Shown here: positions 45,124-53,273 of the stretch, one piece after another
Layout: every line of letters starts with the position of its first letter
Position numbering within the stretch: position 1 is the stretch's first letter
Assembly (NCBI GenBank): GCA_043744255.1
Contig: JAYTVA010000117.1
Span: 1 to 64,000, forward strand
DNA: 64,000 bases
Reading direction: 5' to 3'
Source: UKL13-2 sp043744255
GTDB lineage: Bacteria > Pseudomonadota > Gammaproteobacteria > Burkholderiales > Usitatibacteraceae
Translations under genes and position numbers: made by a program
Notes under the pieces: generated by a model
The model's input: only the letters and a program-made list of their open reading frames with translations
The model's database searches: none
What the model was told of the DNA's origin: nothing

Positions 45124-47531
45124 TGCGCCGCGCCGCGCTGACCTGGATGGTATTGGCCACCGCGCTGGCGGCTGTGCCGACCAATGCCGAGCGCGTGTCG
45201 GACGTGCGCGGCACCAAACACAATCTCTCGGTGAGCGGGCCCGGCAACGTGAAAGCGTTAAGCGAAACGCAGGTGTGCGTGTTCTGTCACACACCGCACG
45301 GTGGTGCGCCCGCTCCCACAGGGCTTTTGTGGAATCGGCAACTATCGGGTGCCACCTATACCGCCTATCAATCGAGTTCGATCGAAGCTGACATTGCCGA
45401 GCTTTCGCTAGGTCCCGGCGGCACCTCGAAGCTTTGTCTGTCCTGCCACGACGGCACACTCGCCATCGGCAACGTGAACGTCCTGAACGCGACAGGTCCG
45501 GCCACGGTGGCACTTCAGGGCACGGCCGCCGATGGCACCATGCCCAGCGGGGCGGGCGCTGACACTGGCTTCACCCGGCGGCTCGGCGTAGATCTGACCA
45601 ACGATCATCCGATCTCGTTCACGTTTGACGCCGCCCTCGCGGCACGCGATGGCGAGCTGCGCGCACCAGATGGCGTGAAGGTCGGCAACCGTCTCGTTGG
45701 CGTCTCGCCCAAGCCGGTGCTGCCGCTCGATGCGCAGCAGGTGCAGTGCACCAGTTGCCACGACCCGCATGTGCGCGACAACGACCCGGCCAAAGGCAAT
45801 ATCAAATTTTTGCGCGCGAACCGCTTTCAAGAAGCGCCTGCCACCGGCGGCGCGTACAGTCCGGCCACCGACATCATTTGCCTCGGCTGTCACGACAAGG
45901 CCGGCCAGACGTGGGCCGCGTCCGCGCACGCAAACCCGTTGGTCGCGACCCAACTCTACACACTCGCGGCATCAACGCAACGCGAGTTTCCAGACAATGC
46001 CCCGGTGTGGAAAACCTCGTGCCTGAATTGCCACGACACGCACACCGTGCGCGGGGCGCGCCGCCTATTGCGCGAAGGTACCGATAGCCTCGCGCAGCCA
46101 AAATCGGGCGGCAATTCGGCCATCGAGGAAACCTGTTATCAGTGTCACGCGCCCGGTGGCCAAAGCATTTTGACGTCGACCGCGACCGTGCCCGACATCA
46201 AAACCGACTTCGCTTTGCCGCGCCGGATGCCAATCAACGCGCAACCGGAAGTGCACGACATCGGCACTGGCGAAGGCAGCCAACGCGGCAAGGATTTCGT
46301 GGAGTCCCCTGCCCTGATCGGTAAGACCAACATGTTGAATCGGCACGCCGAATGTACCGATTGCCACAACCCGCACCGCGTCATCAAGAATCGTTTGTTC
46401 AACGGCGACGCCAATATTCCCGATGCGGCCGGCACGCATGCGCATGCACCTGGCCGCAGCAACATCGCCTCCGGCGTACTGAAAGGCACCACTGGCGTTG
46501 AACCGGTTTACGGCAGTGCAAGTTTCACCTCGCCACCGCTGGCGTATTTGCTCAAGCGCGGCGACGGCGGCACGGCGGCCAGCAGCGCCGTGCAAAGCGC
46601 GTGGGTCACCCGCGAGTATCAGGTGTGCCTGAAGTGTCATTCGGATTACGCGTACACCACGCCGCCAAGCCTAGGCGACTCGCCCGGTGGCACGCCGTCC
46701 GGCACCAACGGCCTCACCGTTTACACCAATCAGGCGATCGAGTTTCAGGCACCGCTGGCACATCAAGGCGAGACCACCACGTCCGACAGCGGTGCCGCGC
46801 CGGCTTATGGCCTCAACAATCATCGTTCCTGGCATCCCGTCATCAACCCGACCGGCAGACCGCACACGGTACGCCGCACCACACCGGGAAGCTTTGTCGC
46901 GCCGTTCGCCAACGATGTCGGCACGCAAACGATGTATTGCAGCGAGTGTCACGGCTCCAGCACTGCCGACGGCACCATCGTGCCGGACGGTGGCGAGAAC
47001 GGCAACGCGTGGGGACCGCATGGTTCCACCAACGATTTCATCTTGAAAGGTCTCTGGAACAGCGCCACCGGCACCAACGCGCGCGAAGGTGGCTTCACGG
47101 CCAACGCACTGTGCTTCAAATGCCACGAGCGCAACACCTATGCCAGCCGCAACGGCGGCGGCAGCAGCGGTTTTTCCACCAGCGGCGGCGAAAACCTCCA
47201 CGCGTTACACACCGACAAGATCGAGCGCCTGCGATGCACTTGGTGCCATGTGGCGGTACCACATGGTTGGAAGAACAAGGCGCTGCTGGTGAATCTCAAC
47301 GATGTTGGGCCGGAGGTGGGACTACCGAGCGGTACGCAGGTGCGCAACAACACCACCGCACCATACAATCGCGCGCCCTACTACCTGAATTCAGTATTGA
47401 AGATTCGTACGTTCGCGCGTAGCGGCAACTGGAGTGAAGCCAACTGCGGCTCGGCGGGTGCACCGGGCAATGGTCAATCGGGGCGCGACTGGATGCGCGA
47501 CAGCAGCGAGAATTGCGCGAACCTGCCATGA
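45123..47531 (+). CDS. 11-heme doubled-CXXCH cytochrome
   Basis: 802 residues with a signal peptide (…AAVPTNAER) and 11 CXXCH motifs: CVFCH, CLSCH, CTSCH, CLGCH, CLNCH, CYQCH, CTDCH, CLKCH, CSECH, CFKCH, CTWCH. The first ~250 residues repeat the tetraheme protein at 35357 (GTKHNL, CHTPH, LCLSCHDGT, NDHPISF, CTSCHDPH), and a further seven-haem region follows. The size and Gly/Thr/Asn-rich loops suggest an extracellular or outer-membrane-associated terminal cytochrome. No lipobox is seen. It is followed by the resB-like gene overlapping by 4 bases, so cytochrome and maturation genes are translated together. Confidence 0.85.
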   Translation: MRRAALTWMVLATALAAVPTNAERVSDVRGTKHNLSVSGPGNVKALSETQVCVFCHTPHGGAPAPTGLLWNRQLSGATYTAYQSSSIEADIAELSLGPGGTSKLCLSCHDGTLAIGNVNVLNATGPATVALQGTAADGTMPSGAGADTGFTRRLGVDLTNDHPISFTFDAALAARDGELRAPDGVKVGNRLVGVSPKPVLPLDAQQVQCTSCHDPHVRDNDPAKGNIKFLRANRFQEAPATGGAYSPATDIICLGCHDKAGQTWAASAHANPLVATQLYTLAASTQREFPDNAPVWKTSCLNCHDTHTVRGARRLLREGTDSLAQPKSGGNSAIEETCYQCHAPGGQSILTSTATVPDIKTDFALPRRMPINAQPEVHDIGTGEGSQRGKDFVESPALIGKTNMLNRHAECTDCHNPHRVIKNRLFNGDANIPDAAGTHAHAPGRSNIASGVLKGTTGVEPVYGSASFTSPPLAYLLKRGDGGTAASSAVQSAWVTREYQVCLKCHSDYAYTTPPSLGDSPGGTPSGTNGLTVYTNQAIEFQAPLAHQGETTTSDSGAAPAYGLNNHRSWHPVINPTGRPHTVRRTTPGSFVAPFANDVGTQTMYCSECHGSSTADGTIVPDGGENGNAWGPHGSTNDFILKGLWNSATGTNAREGGFTANALCFKCHERNTYASRNGGGSSGFSTSGGENLHALHTDKIERLRCTWCHVAVPHGWKNKALLVNLNDVGPEVGLPSGTQVRNNTTAPYNRAPYYLNSVLKIRTFARSGNWSEANCGSAGAPGNGQSGRDWMRDSSENCANLP

Positions 47532-48505
47532 AACGCGCGCTACTTTTTCTCGCGTCCCCCACCCTCATGCTGTGGGGATTCGCCGTGCTCGGTGTCTGGG
47601 CGCTGGCCAGTGCTGAACTCACCGACGTGGCCGCGTGGACATTGGCGATTCCGCTGGGCGGGCTGACGCTGAATTTGCTCGCGGCGATGGTCACGCATCC
47701 GCGCTTGCGCAGCGAACCTGCCCTGCTAGCATTCCATGCCTCACTGCTCGCCCTGTTGGCCCTAGCCGCGTGGGGTCGGCTGTTTCATCTGGAGGGTCGC
47801 GTCGAGTTGCTCACTGGCGCGCCGTTTGCGGCCGATGCCGTGGACATTGTGCGCGCGGGACCATTGCATCGCCGCGCGTTTCAGAACGTACAGTTTGACC
47901 AGCGCGGTTTCACCGTTGACTATGCGCCCGGCGTAAATCGCAGCCGCACCCACAGCCGCGTGCTGAGGGCGCGTGCGGCCGAGGTGGTGCGCGAGGATCA
48001 GCCGCTCGTGATCGACGGATATCGTTTCTATGTCACGCACAACAAGGGCTACGCACCGGTGCTGACTTGGACGCCGGTCGGCGGCTCGCCGGTGACCGGG
48101 GCTATTCACATGCCCTCATATCCGCTGTTTGACTGGAAGCAGGAAAACCGCTGGCAACCGCCGCAGGGCCCAGACGTGCAATTGTGGCTGCATCTCGACA
48201 CCCCTTTGCGCAAAGACAAAGCCTGGCGACTGGACAGCGATAGCATCGACGCTGTGCTGACCGTCAACGCCAACGATCATCGTGTCGATTTGCAACCGGG
48301 TGAGTCGCTCACGCTGGCAGCGGGCACGCTGCGCTTTGACGAATTGCGCGGCTGGATCGGCTACAAGGTTTTTTATGATCCAACGTTGCCGTGGCTGTTC
48401 GTATGCGCATGCCTCGCCGCGCTCTCGCTCGCCGCACATGCCTTTGGCGTCGGCCTGCGTGGCAGCGTGAAGCTCGCGGGAAACATCGTCGGACGGCCTG
48501 CATGA
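47528..48505 (+). CDS. resB: ResB-like System II cytochrome c maturation protein
   Basis: 325 residues. Three N-terminal TM segments (to about residue 95) are followed by a large periplasmic domain (FDQRGFTVDYAPGVNRSR, IDGYRFYVTHNKGYAPVL) and a final TM segment after YKVFYDPTLPWLFVCACL. The layout fits a short ResB/Ccs1, which with CcsA forms the haem-delivery and ligation complex. The ATG at 47528 overlaps the 11-heme gene, and ccsA starts within its stop codon. This suggests a synthetase devoted to the cluster's cytochromes. Confidence 0.75.
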   Translation: MKRALLFLASPTLMLWGFAVLGVWALASAELTDVAAWTLAIPLGGLTLNLLAAMVTHPRLRSEPALLAFHASLLALLALAAWGRLFHLEGRVELLTGAPFAADAVDIVRAGPLHRRAFQNVQFDQRGFTVDYAPGVNRSRTHSRVLRARAAEVVREDQPLVIDGYRFYVTHNKGYAPVLTWTPVGGSPVTGAIHMPSYPLFDWKQENRWQPPQGPDVQLWLHLDTPLRKDKAWRLDSDSIDAVLTVNANDHRVDLQPGESLTLAAGTLRFDELRGWIGYKVFYDPTLPWLFVCACLAALSLAAHAFGVGLRGSVKLAGNIVGRPA

Positions 48506-49317
48506 ACACGTTTCCGGCCGAGATGATGTGGTTGTGGCCAGGCTTGGGTACGCTCGCGGCGAGTGCGGCGGGATCATTCGGCATCGCCCAACCGCAGCCG
48601 GTGCGCGAGCGCTGGGTGGGTAGCCTGTTGGCGCTCGCGATCACGCTGGTCGCGGCGGCGATCACGGTGCGCTGGCTACGCCTCGGCCACGGGCCGTTCT
48701 TCAACATGTTCGAGATTCTGATGAGCAGTGTGTTCAGCCTCGGCACCATTTACAGCATTGCGTTTTGGCGGATGCGTGCCATCCGCCCGACCGCGCCAAT
48801 CGTGCTGGCGCTGTTGCTGGTGATGTCACTATGGCTGGTGATGGTGCCACCAGCCGACACGCATTTTGTGCCGACCTACGATACGGCGGTGCTGTGGTTT
48901 CATCTGCTGTTCGGCAAACTTTTTCTCGGCTGCACCGTGATCGCCGACGGGATGGCGGGGGCTATTTTGCTGCGCGCGCGGTGGGCACGCATGTTCAAAC
49001 AGTTGCCCGCCGATGGCGCGCTGGAACGGCTGGCGTGGCATTTCATGCGGTTCGCATTAGTGTTTGAGACGCTGATGCTGATTGCCGGTGCAGTGTGGGC
49101 ACAAGACGCGTGGGGTCGATATTGGGCGTGGGATCCGCTGGAGACCTGGGCGTTTGTCACCTGGCTCACGCTGGCGGGCGCGATGCATGCGCGCGCCAGT
49201 TTTTCACTTTCTGCGCGCCGCAGCGCGATCTTGATTTTGCTGGTGTTCGCGCTGGCCTTTCTCACTTTCTTCGGCGTTCCGTTCGTGAGCGTGGCACCGC
49301 ACAAGGGGGCAGTATGA
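48502..49317 (+). CDS. ccsA: CcsA/ResC System II cytochrome c synthase subunit
   Basis: 271 residues with about eight TM segments. The haem-handling WWD-type motif is seen as WGRYWAWDPLETWAFVTWL. Conserved His occur in VLWFHLLFGK and WHFMRFALVFETL, near the expected positions. It would bring haem to apocytochromes with ResB. The start overlaps the resB stop (ATGA), as does its own stop with the TPR gene. Confidence 0.85.
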   Translation: MNTFPAEMMWLWPGLGTLAASAAGSFGIAQPQPVRERWVGSLLALAITLVAAAITVRWLRLGHGPFFNMFEILMSSVFSLGTIYSIAFWRMRAIRPTAPIVLALLLVMSLWLVMVPPADTHFVPTYDTAVLWFHLLFGKLFLGCTVIADGMAGAILLRARWARMFKQLPADGALERLAWHFMRFALVFETLMLIAGAVWAQDAWGRYWAWDPLETWAFVTWLTLAGAMHARASFSLSARRSAILILLVFALAFLTFFGVPFVSVAPHKGAV

Positions 49318-49832
49318 GTGCGCGCCTTGGACTTCTCTTCACGCTCGCGGCGGCGGCTGCGGCAGGCGCACTCTTGCTCGGGCGGATCGCGAGCGACGTG
49401 AGCATGGGCACCGCGGTCCGTAGCGCAAGCGCGGACGAGACAGAAGTTCGCGTCCGCTTCAATCAAAGCGTCGTGATGCTGCATGCCAAGCAGTTTGAAC
49501 ATGCGCTGACGGCGGGAGATCGCGTGTTGGCGCTGCAACCAAATATGCCGGAGGCACACGTGAACATGGGCTTCGCGTGGCTGGGGCTCTTGCGCTTCGC
49601 CGACGCCGAGGCCGCGTTTTCGCGTGCGATTGATCTACGTCCGCAGCAGGCCAACGCCTACTACGGCTTGGCGCTCGCGCTCGAGGCTCAACAGGATGTC
49701 GGTGCGGCGAAGAGCGCCATGCGTACTTACCTGCACCTGACCAAACCGGCCGATCCGTATGTGCGCAAAGCGCGCGCGGCATTGTGGGAATGGGAAGCGG
49801 TTGTGGCACCACCTGCATCGGAGAAACCGTGA
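49314..49832 (+). CDS. Membrane-anchored TPR protein
   Basis: 172 residues: an N-terminal TM or signal anchor (LLFTLAAAAAAGALLLGRIA) and three TPR-like repeats (VRFNQSVVMLHAKQFEHAL; AHVNMGFAWLGLLRFADAEAAF; AYYGLALALEAQQDVGAA). TPR proteins in cytochrome c maturation loci (e.g. CcmI-type) hold apocytochromes, which fits the ResB/CcsA and TlpA neighbours. This role is inferred from context. Confidence 0.72.
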   Translation: MSARLGLLFTLAAAAAAGALLLGRIASDVSMGTAVRSASADETEVRVRFNQSVVMLHAKQFEHALTAGDRVLALQPNMPEAHVNMGFAWLGLLRFADAEAAFSRAIDLRPQQANAYYGLALALEAQQDVGAAKSAMRTYLHLTKPADPYVRKARAALWEWEAVVAPPASEKP

Positions 49833-50482
49833 ACCGCGAACGTCACCAACGTCGCCCACGTAGTTATGGCCGCTCTTTGGCGATCATCGCCTGTGCGCTG
49901 ATGTTGACGTTACTATCTTGTCGCAGCGAACCTGTCGGCATCGCTATTCAGCCGGGACAAATTGTGCCGATGCTTGAGGTGAGCGCGCTGGATCGCAGCC
50001 GCACGTTCGGCGAAACGATCAGCGGCCACTACGCCGTCGTGAGCGTGTGGGCGACGTGGTGTGCGCCGTGCCGCACCGAGTTGCCGCAGCTACAGGCGCT
50101 GGCAGATGAGACGGGAAGCAAAGGCATTGCCATTGTCACCATCAATATTGATGACAACGATCACCGCGTGCGCGAGTGGCTGCGGCAGGAGCGCGTTCGC
50201 CTGCCGGTGTTTCGCGATCAACACGGCAGCGTGACGAGATTGGTGTGGGGAATCACGAGCGTGCCGCAGATATTGGTGCTGGCACCCGACGGCAGATTGC
50301 TCTGGTCGGGGCAGACATTTGATCGCACCGCAATACTGGAACAGATGAAGATTGGGTGGGCGACGCGGGGCGAGCCCCGCCAAACGGCTGATCGTGGCCG
50401 CGCTTTGCTGTGCCCACCTGGCGATTACGGTGTGGCCGTCATCGCAACGTCCTGCGGCTCCATGTCGTTGATTCGTACTTGA
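49829..50482 (+). CDS. TlpA/ResA-like thioredoxin lipoprotein
   Basis: 217 residues from GTG 49829. A signal sequence ends in the lipobox LLSC. The thioredoxin fold has WATWCAPCRTELPQL and the cis-Pro in ITSVPQILVLAPDG. ResA/TlpA proteins reduce the CXXCH disulfide of apocytochromes before haem attachment by ResBC. The last ~35 residues after the fold (from GWATRGEPRQ) look unrelated to the family and may be a read-through extension. It is coupled to the TPR gene by overlap. Confidence 0.82.
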   Translation: MNRERHQRRPRSYGRSLAIIACALMLTLLSCRSEPVGIAIQPGQIVPMLEVSALDRSRTFGETISGHYAVVSVWATWCAPCRTELPQLQALADETGSKGIAIVTINIDDNDHRVREWLRQERVRLPVFRDQHGSVTRLVWGITSVPQILVLAPDGRLLWSGQTFDRTAILEQMKIGWATRGEPRQTADRGRALLCPPGDYGVAVIATSCGSMSLIRT

Positions 50483-50496
50483 ATTGCGGAGGCATC

Positions 50497-50844
50497 ATGC
50501 ACTTACTGAACCGTGAAGATCAGCCACTGGCGCGGCGTTTCAGGAATTTACCGTTGCTGGTTGCGGCCGCATGGCTACTGGCCACGCTCCACGTCCACGC
50601 GGCCGACACCACCAACGGGCAGAAGCTCTACACCACTCACTGTGCCGCCTGTCATGGCAACAATGGCGTCGGCACGATGCCGCTCACCCCCAACTTTCGG
50701 CGCGGCGAGAGTTTGTTGAAGCCAGACTCAGTGCTCTTGAAATCCATCAAAAATGGTCGGGGGGCGATGCCAAGCTATAAAGGCATCTTGAAGGAACGCG
50801 ATATCTTTGACGTGATTGCTTACACGAGGACGTTGATGCAATGA
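50497..50844 (+). CDS. Small monoheme cytochrome c
   Basis: 115 residues with a signal peptide ending HVHAAD and one class I haem domain (KLYTTHCAACHGNNGVGTMP). The candidate Met ligand is in GRGAMPSYKGILKERDIFDVIAY. It is a likely soluble periplasmic electron shuttle serving the conduit. GGAGGC precedes the ATG, and its stop overlaps the propeller gene start. Confidence 0.85.
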   Translation: MHLLNREDQPLARRFRNLPLLVAAAWLLATLHVHAADTTNGQKLYTTHCAACHGNNGVGTMPLTPNFRRGESLLKPDSVLLKSIKNGRGAMPSYKGILKERDIFDVIAYTRTLMQ

Positions 50845-51911
50845 CCAACATCGTCACCAACCTCAGGCGTGCGCTGCTGGTCAGCATCGCGCTGCTCGCA
50901 CCGTCGGCATTTGCGCAGTCGGGCAAATTACGCGTGGCGGATGTGTTCGAAGTCGGCAAAGGTGTATTCGTTCGCGCGCTGACAGTAGAGTCGGCCCGAA
51001 ACGCGCTCTGGGTGGGCACTTCCACGGGAGTGCATGAGGTCGAACTGCACACGCTGAAAGCAAAGAACACCTTCACGCGCAAGGATGGCCTCGCTAACGA
51101 ATACGTTTTTGCCATCGGTATCGACGCAACCGGCAACAAATGGTTTGGCACCAACGCGGGCGGCACCTCGCGTTACCGCAACGGGCAGTGGAAGACGTTT
51201 TTTCCGATGCACGGCTTAGCCGATTACTGGGTGTACGCATTTGCCAATCAAGCCGATGGCACGCTGTGGATCGGCACCTGGGCGGGCGCGAGTCACTTTG
51301 ACCCGCGCACCGGCAAATTCAAAAACTACGTGAAGGAGCTCGTAAACGAGTGGGTCTACGGCATCGCGGTCGGTCCCGACAAGCGCGTCTGGTTTGGCAC
51401 CGAGGGCGGCGTGTCGATGTTCGACGGCAAGACGTGGCGTGCGTGGACGCATGTTGATGGGCTCGGCGCGGCGAATGCAGGTGGATTGCCGCCCAGCACC
51501 AACACGGGGCTCGGTACACGCTCGCGACACGATCTGTCCACGCTGCGCGACCGTAGCGAGACCTACAACCCGAACTACGTCTTCAGCGTGCTCGTCGCGC
51601 GCGACAAGCGAGTGTGGGCGGGCACTTGGGGCGGTGGCGCATCACGCTACGATGGCCAACGGTGGACGAACTTCACGACCCAGGATGGACTTGGCGGGAA
51701 CCTCGTGTACGCCATCGCCGAAGATGCAGCGGGCGCACTGTGGTTCGGCACCAACCGCGGCGTCTCGCGCTTCGATGGCAAAAGCTGGCAGCGCATCGGC
51801 AAAGAGGACGGGCTGCTGGACCATCACGTCTACGCGCTGGCGATCACCAAATCAGGCGACGTGTGGGCCGGGACCAGTGGTGGGGTGACGCGAATTCGCG
51901 TTGAGAAGTGA
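50841..51911 (+). CDS. Secreted Reg_prop beta-propeller protein (copy 1)
   Basis: 356 residues: a signal peptide (…APSAFAQ) and about seven blades with the two-component-regulator propeller pattern (LWVGTSTGVHEVEL, KWFGTNAGGTSRY, LWIGTWAGASHF, VWFGTEGGVSMFDGKTW, VWAGTWGGGASRYDG, LWFGTNRGVSRFDG, VWAGTSGGVTRI). Such propellers usually form the sensor half of hybrid histidine kinases, but no kinase or TM output follows. A scaffold, ligand-binding or cytochrome-docking role is therefore more likely. It overlaps the monoheme cytochrome gene by 4 bases. Confidence 0.78.
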   Translation: MTNIVTNLRRALLVSIALLAPSAFAQSGKLRVADVFEVGKGVFVRALTVESARNALWVGTSTGVHEVELHTLKAKNTFTRKDGLANEYVFAIGIDATGNKWFGTNAGGTSRYRNGQWKTFFPMHGLADYWVYAFANQADGTLWIGTWAGASHFDPRTGKFKNYVKELVNEWVYGIAVGPDKRVWFGTEGGVSMFDGKTWRAWTHVDGLGAANAGGLPPSTNTGLGTRSRHDLSTLRDRSETYNPNYVFSVLVARDKRVWAGTWGGGASRYDGQRWTNFTTQDGLGGNLVYAIAEDAAGALWFGTNRGVSRFDGKSWQRIGKEDGLLDHHVYALAITKSGDVWAGTSGGVTRIRVEK

Positions 51912-51959
51912 TTGCAGGATCGTGCACCGCGACGGGGTTCACAGAGATAAGGGGAAATC

Positions 51960-53219
51960 ATGGAAACAAAAAAAGCACTGCCACTGATGGTGATTGCCGC
52001 TATCGCTCTCATCACTACCGGCTGGTTCGCCAACCACTGGTTCGCAAGCCAAAAACCGCCGGTGCCCGCGCCGGTGCAGGTCGCCAGTAGCGTGGCGAGC
52101 CAGATCCTCAATGCGCACAAAAATCTGCCCGATGCGCACCCGTCGAAGGCCGCCAGCAATGACGCCGTGGTCGAGCGCGAAGGCAAAGTCAAGGTTGATC
52201 CCAAGGCGCAGTTCGTGCACTTTCGCGTTGGCAATCGCAATGTGAAAAGCATCCTCGCCGACGGGCCGCTTCTGTGGGTCGGCACCTCCGGCGGGGTGGT
52301 GCGCTACGACACGCGCGACGATTCATTCAAGCTGATCGACAATCAAAACGGCTTACTTTCGAACGGCATTTTTCACGTCAGCAAATTTGGCGCACGCGTC
52401 GCTATCGGCACCTATGGCGGCGGGCTCTCGATCCTCGACGACAAGACCGGGCAATGGGAAAACTTCAACGTGCCCGAGGGTCTGGGTGATGCCTTCGTTT
52501 ACGACGTGCTCAAGGCGTCGAATGGCGACGTGTGGTTGGCCACCTGGTCGGGCGTCAATCGTGTGCGCGGCGGTAATTTGCATGACCGCAAGAGCTGGGA
52601 GCTGCACACCGTCGCCAGCACCAAAAGCGGACTGCCCAACGATTGGGTCTACGCGCTTGCCGAAGGCAAGAATGGCGAGGTGTGGCTGGCAACCGAAGGT
52701 GGCCTCGCTCGCGTGCACAACGGCAAGTGGGAGAACTGGAATCACGCAAAGGGCTTGGGCGCGCCGTATGAAAAGGTCAAGGACGCGCTCGCGTTCAAGA
52801 CTGACCCAGCCCAGCATTCCTCCCATCACGCGCGGCAAAAAGAGGAGATGGGTTTGAAGGACATCAACGTCGCGTACAACCCAAACTACGTCGTCTCACT
52901 CGCCGTCGATGCGAGCGGCATGGTGTGGGCGGGCACTTGGGGCGGCGGCCTCTCGCGCTACGATGGCAAGACTTGGCGACACTTCACCGTCGCCGACGGC
53001 TTGCCCGGCAACCACGTCTTTTTGCTGCACATCGACCCAAAAAAGCGCATGTGGGTCGGCACCAATAACGGGCTCGCGCGAATCGAGAACGACAAGTTCG
53101 TTACGCTCACGACAGCCGATGGGTTGTTTTCGAACACCGTGTTTTCCATGGCGACGAGCAACGATGGCTCACTCTGGATTGGCAGTTATGGCGGGGTGAC
53201 GCATTTGGCCTTGAAGTAG
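51960..53219 (+). CDS. Membrane-anchored Reg_prop beta-propeller protein (copy 2)
   Basis: 419 residues. An N-terminal TM anchor (ALPLMVIAAIALITTGWFA) is followed by a Pro/Ala linker and about seven blades (LLWVGTSGGVVRYD, VAIGTYGGGLSILDD, VWLATWSGVNRV, VWLATEGGLARVHNG, VWAGTWGGGLSRYDGKTW, MWVGTNNGLARIEN, LWIGSYGGVTHL). Both proteins share YNPNYVxSxxV before the WAGTWGGG blade, so they are paralogues. It is the last gene of the rightward cluster, probably exposed to the periplasm. Confidence 0.78.
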   Translation: METKKALPLMVIAAIALITTGWFANHWFASQKPPVPAPVQVASSVASQILNAHKNLPDAHPSKAASNDAVVEREGKVKVDPKAQFVHFRVGNRNVKSILADGPLLWVGTSGGVVRYDTRDDSFKLIDNQNGLLSNGIFHVSKFGARVAIGTYGGGLSILDDKTGQWENFNVPEGLGDAFVYDVLKASNGDVWLATWSGVNRVRGGNLHDRKSWELHTVASTKSGLPNDWVYALAEGKNGEVWLATEGGLARVHNGKWENWNHAKGLGAPYEKVKDALAFKTDPAQHSSHHARQKEEMGLKDINVAYNPNYVVSLAVDASGMVWAGTWGGGLSRYDGKTWRHFTVADGLPGNHVFLLHIDPKKRMWVGTNNGLARIENDKFVTLTTADGLFSNTVFSMATSNDGSLWIGSYGGVTHLALK

Positions 53220-53273
53220 CGTGCGGGCATTGGGATTGGGAGTGGCGTGCCGAGCGTCGATTCCCAACTGGTT

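Noticed and set aside
45408..47201. Leftward frames of up to 191 codons opposite the 11-heme gene
   Set aside because: The CXXCH-bearing sense frame is unambiguous; the antisense frames have no features.
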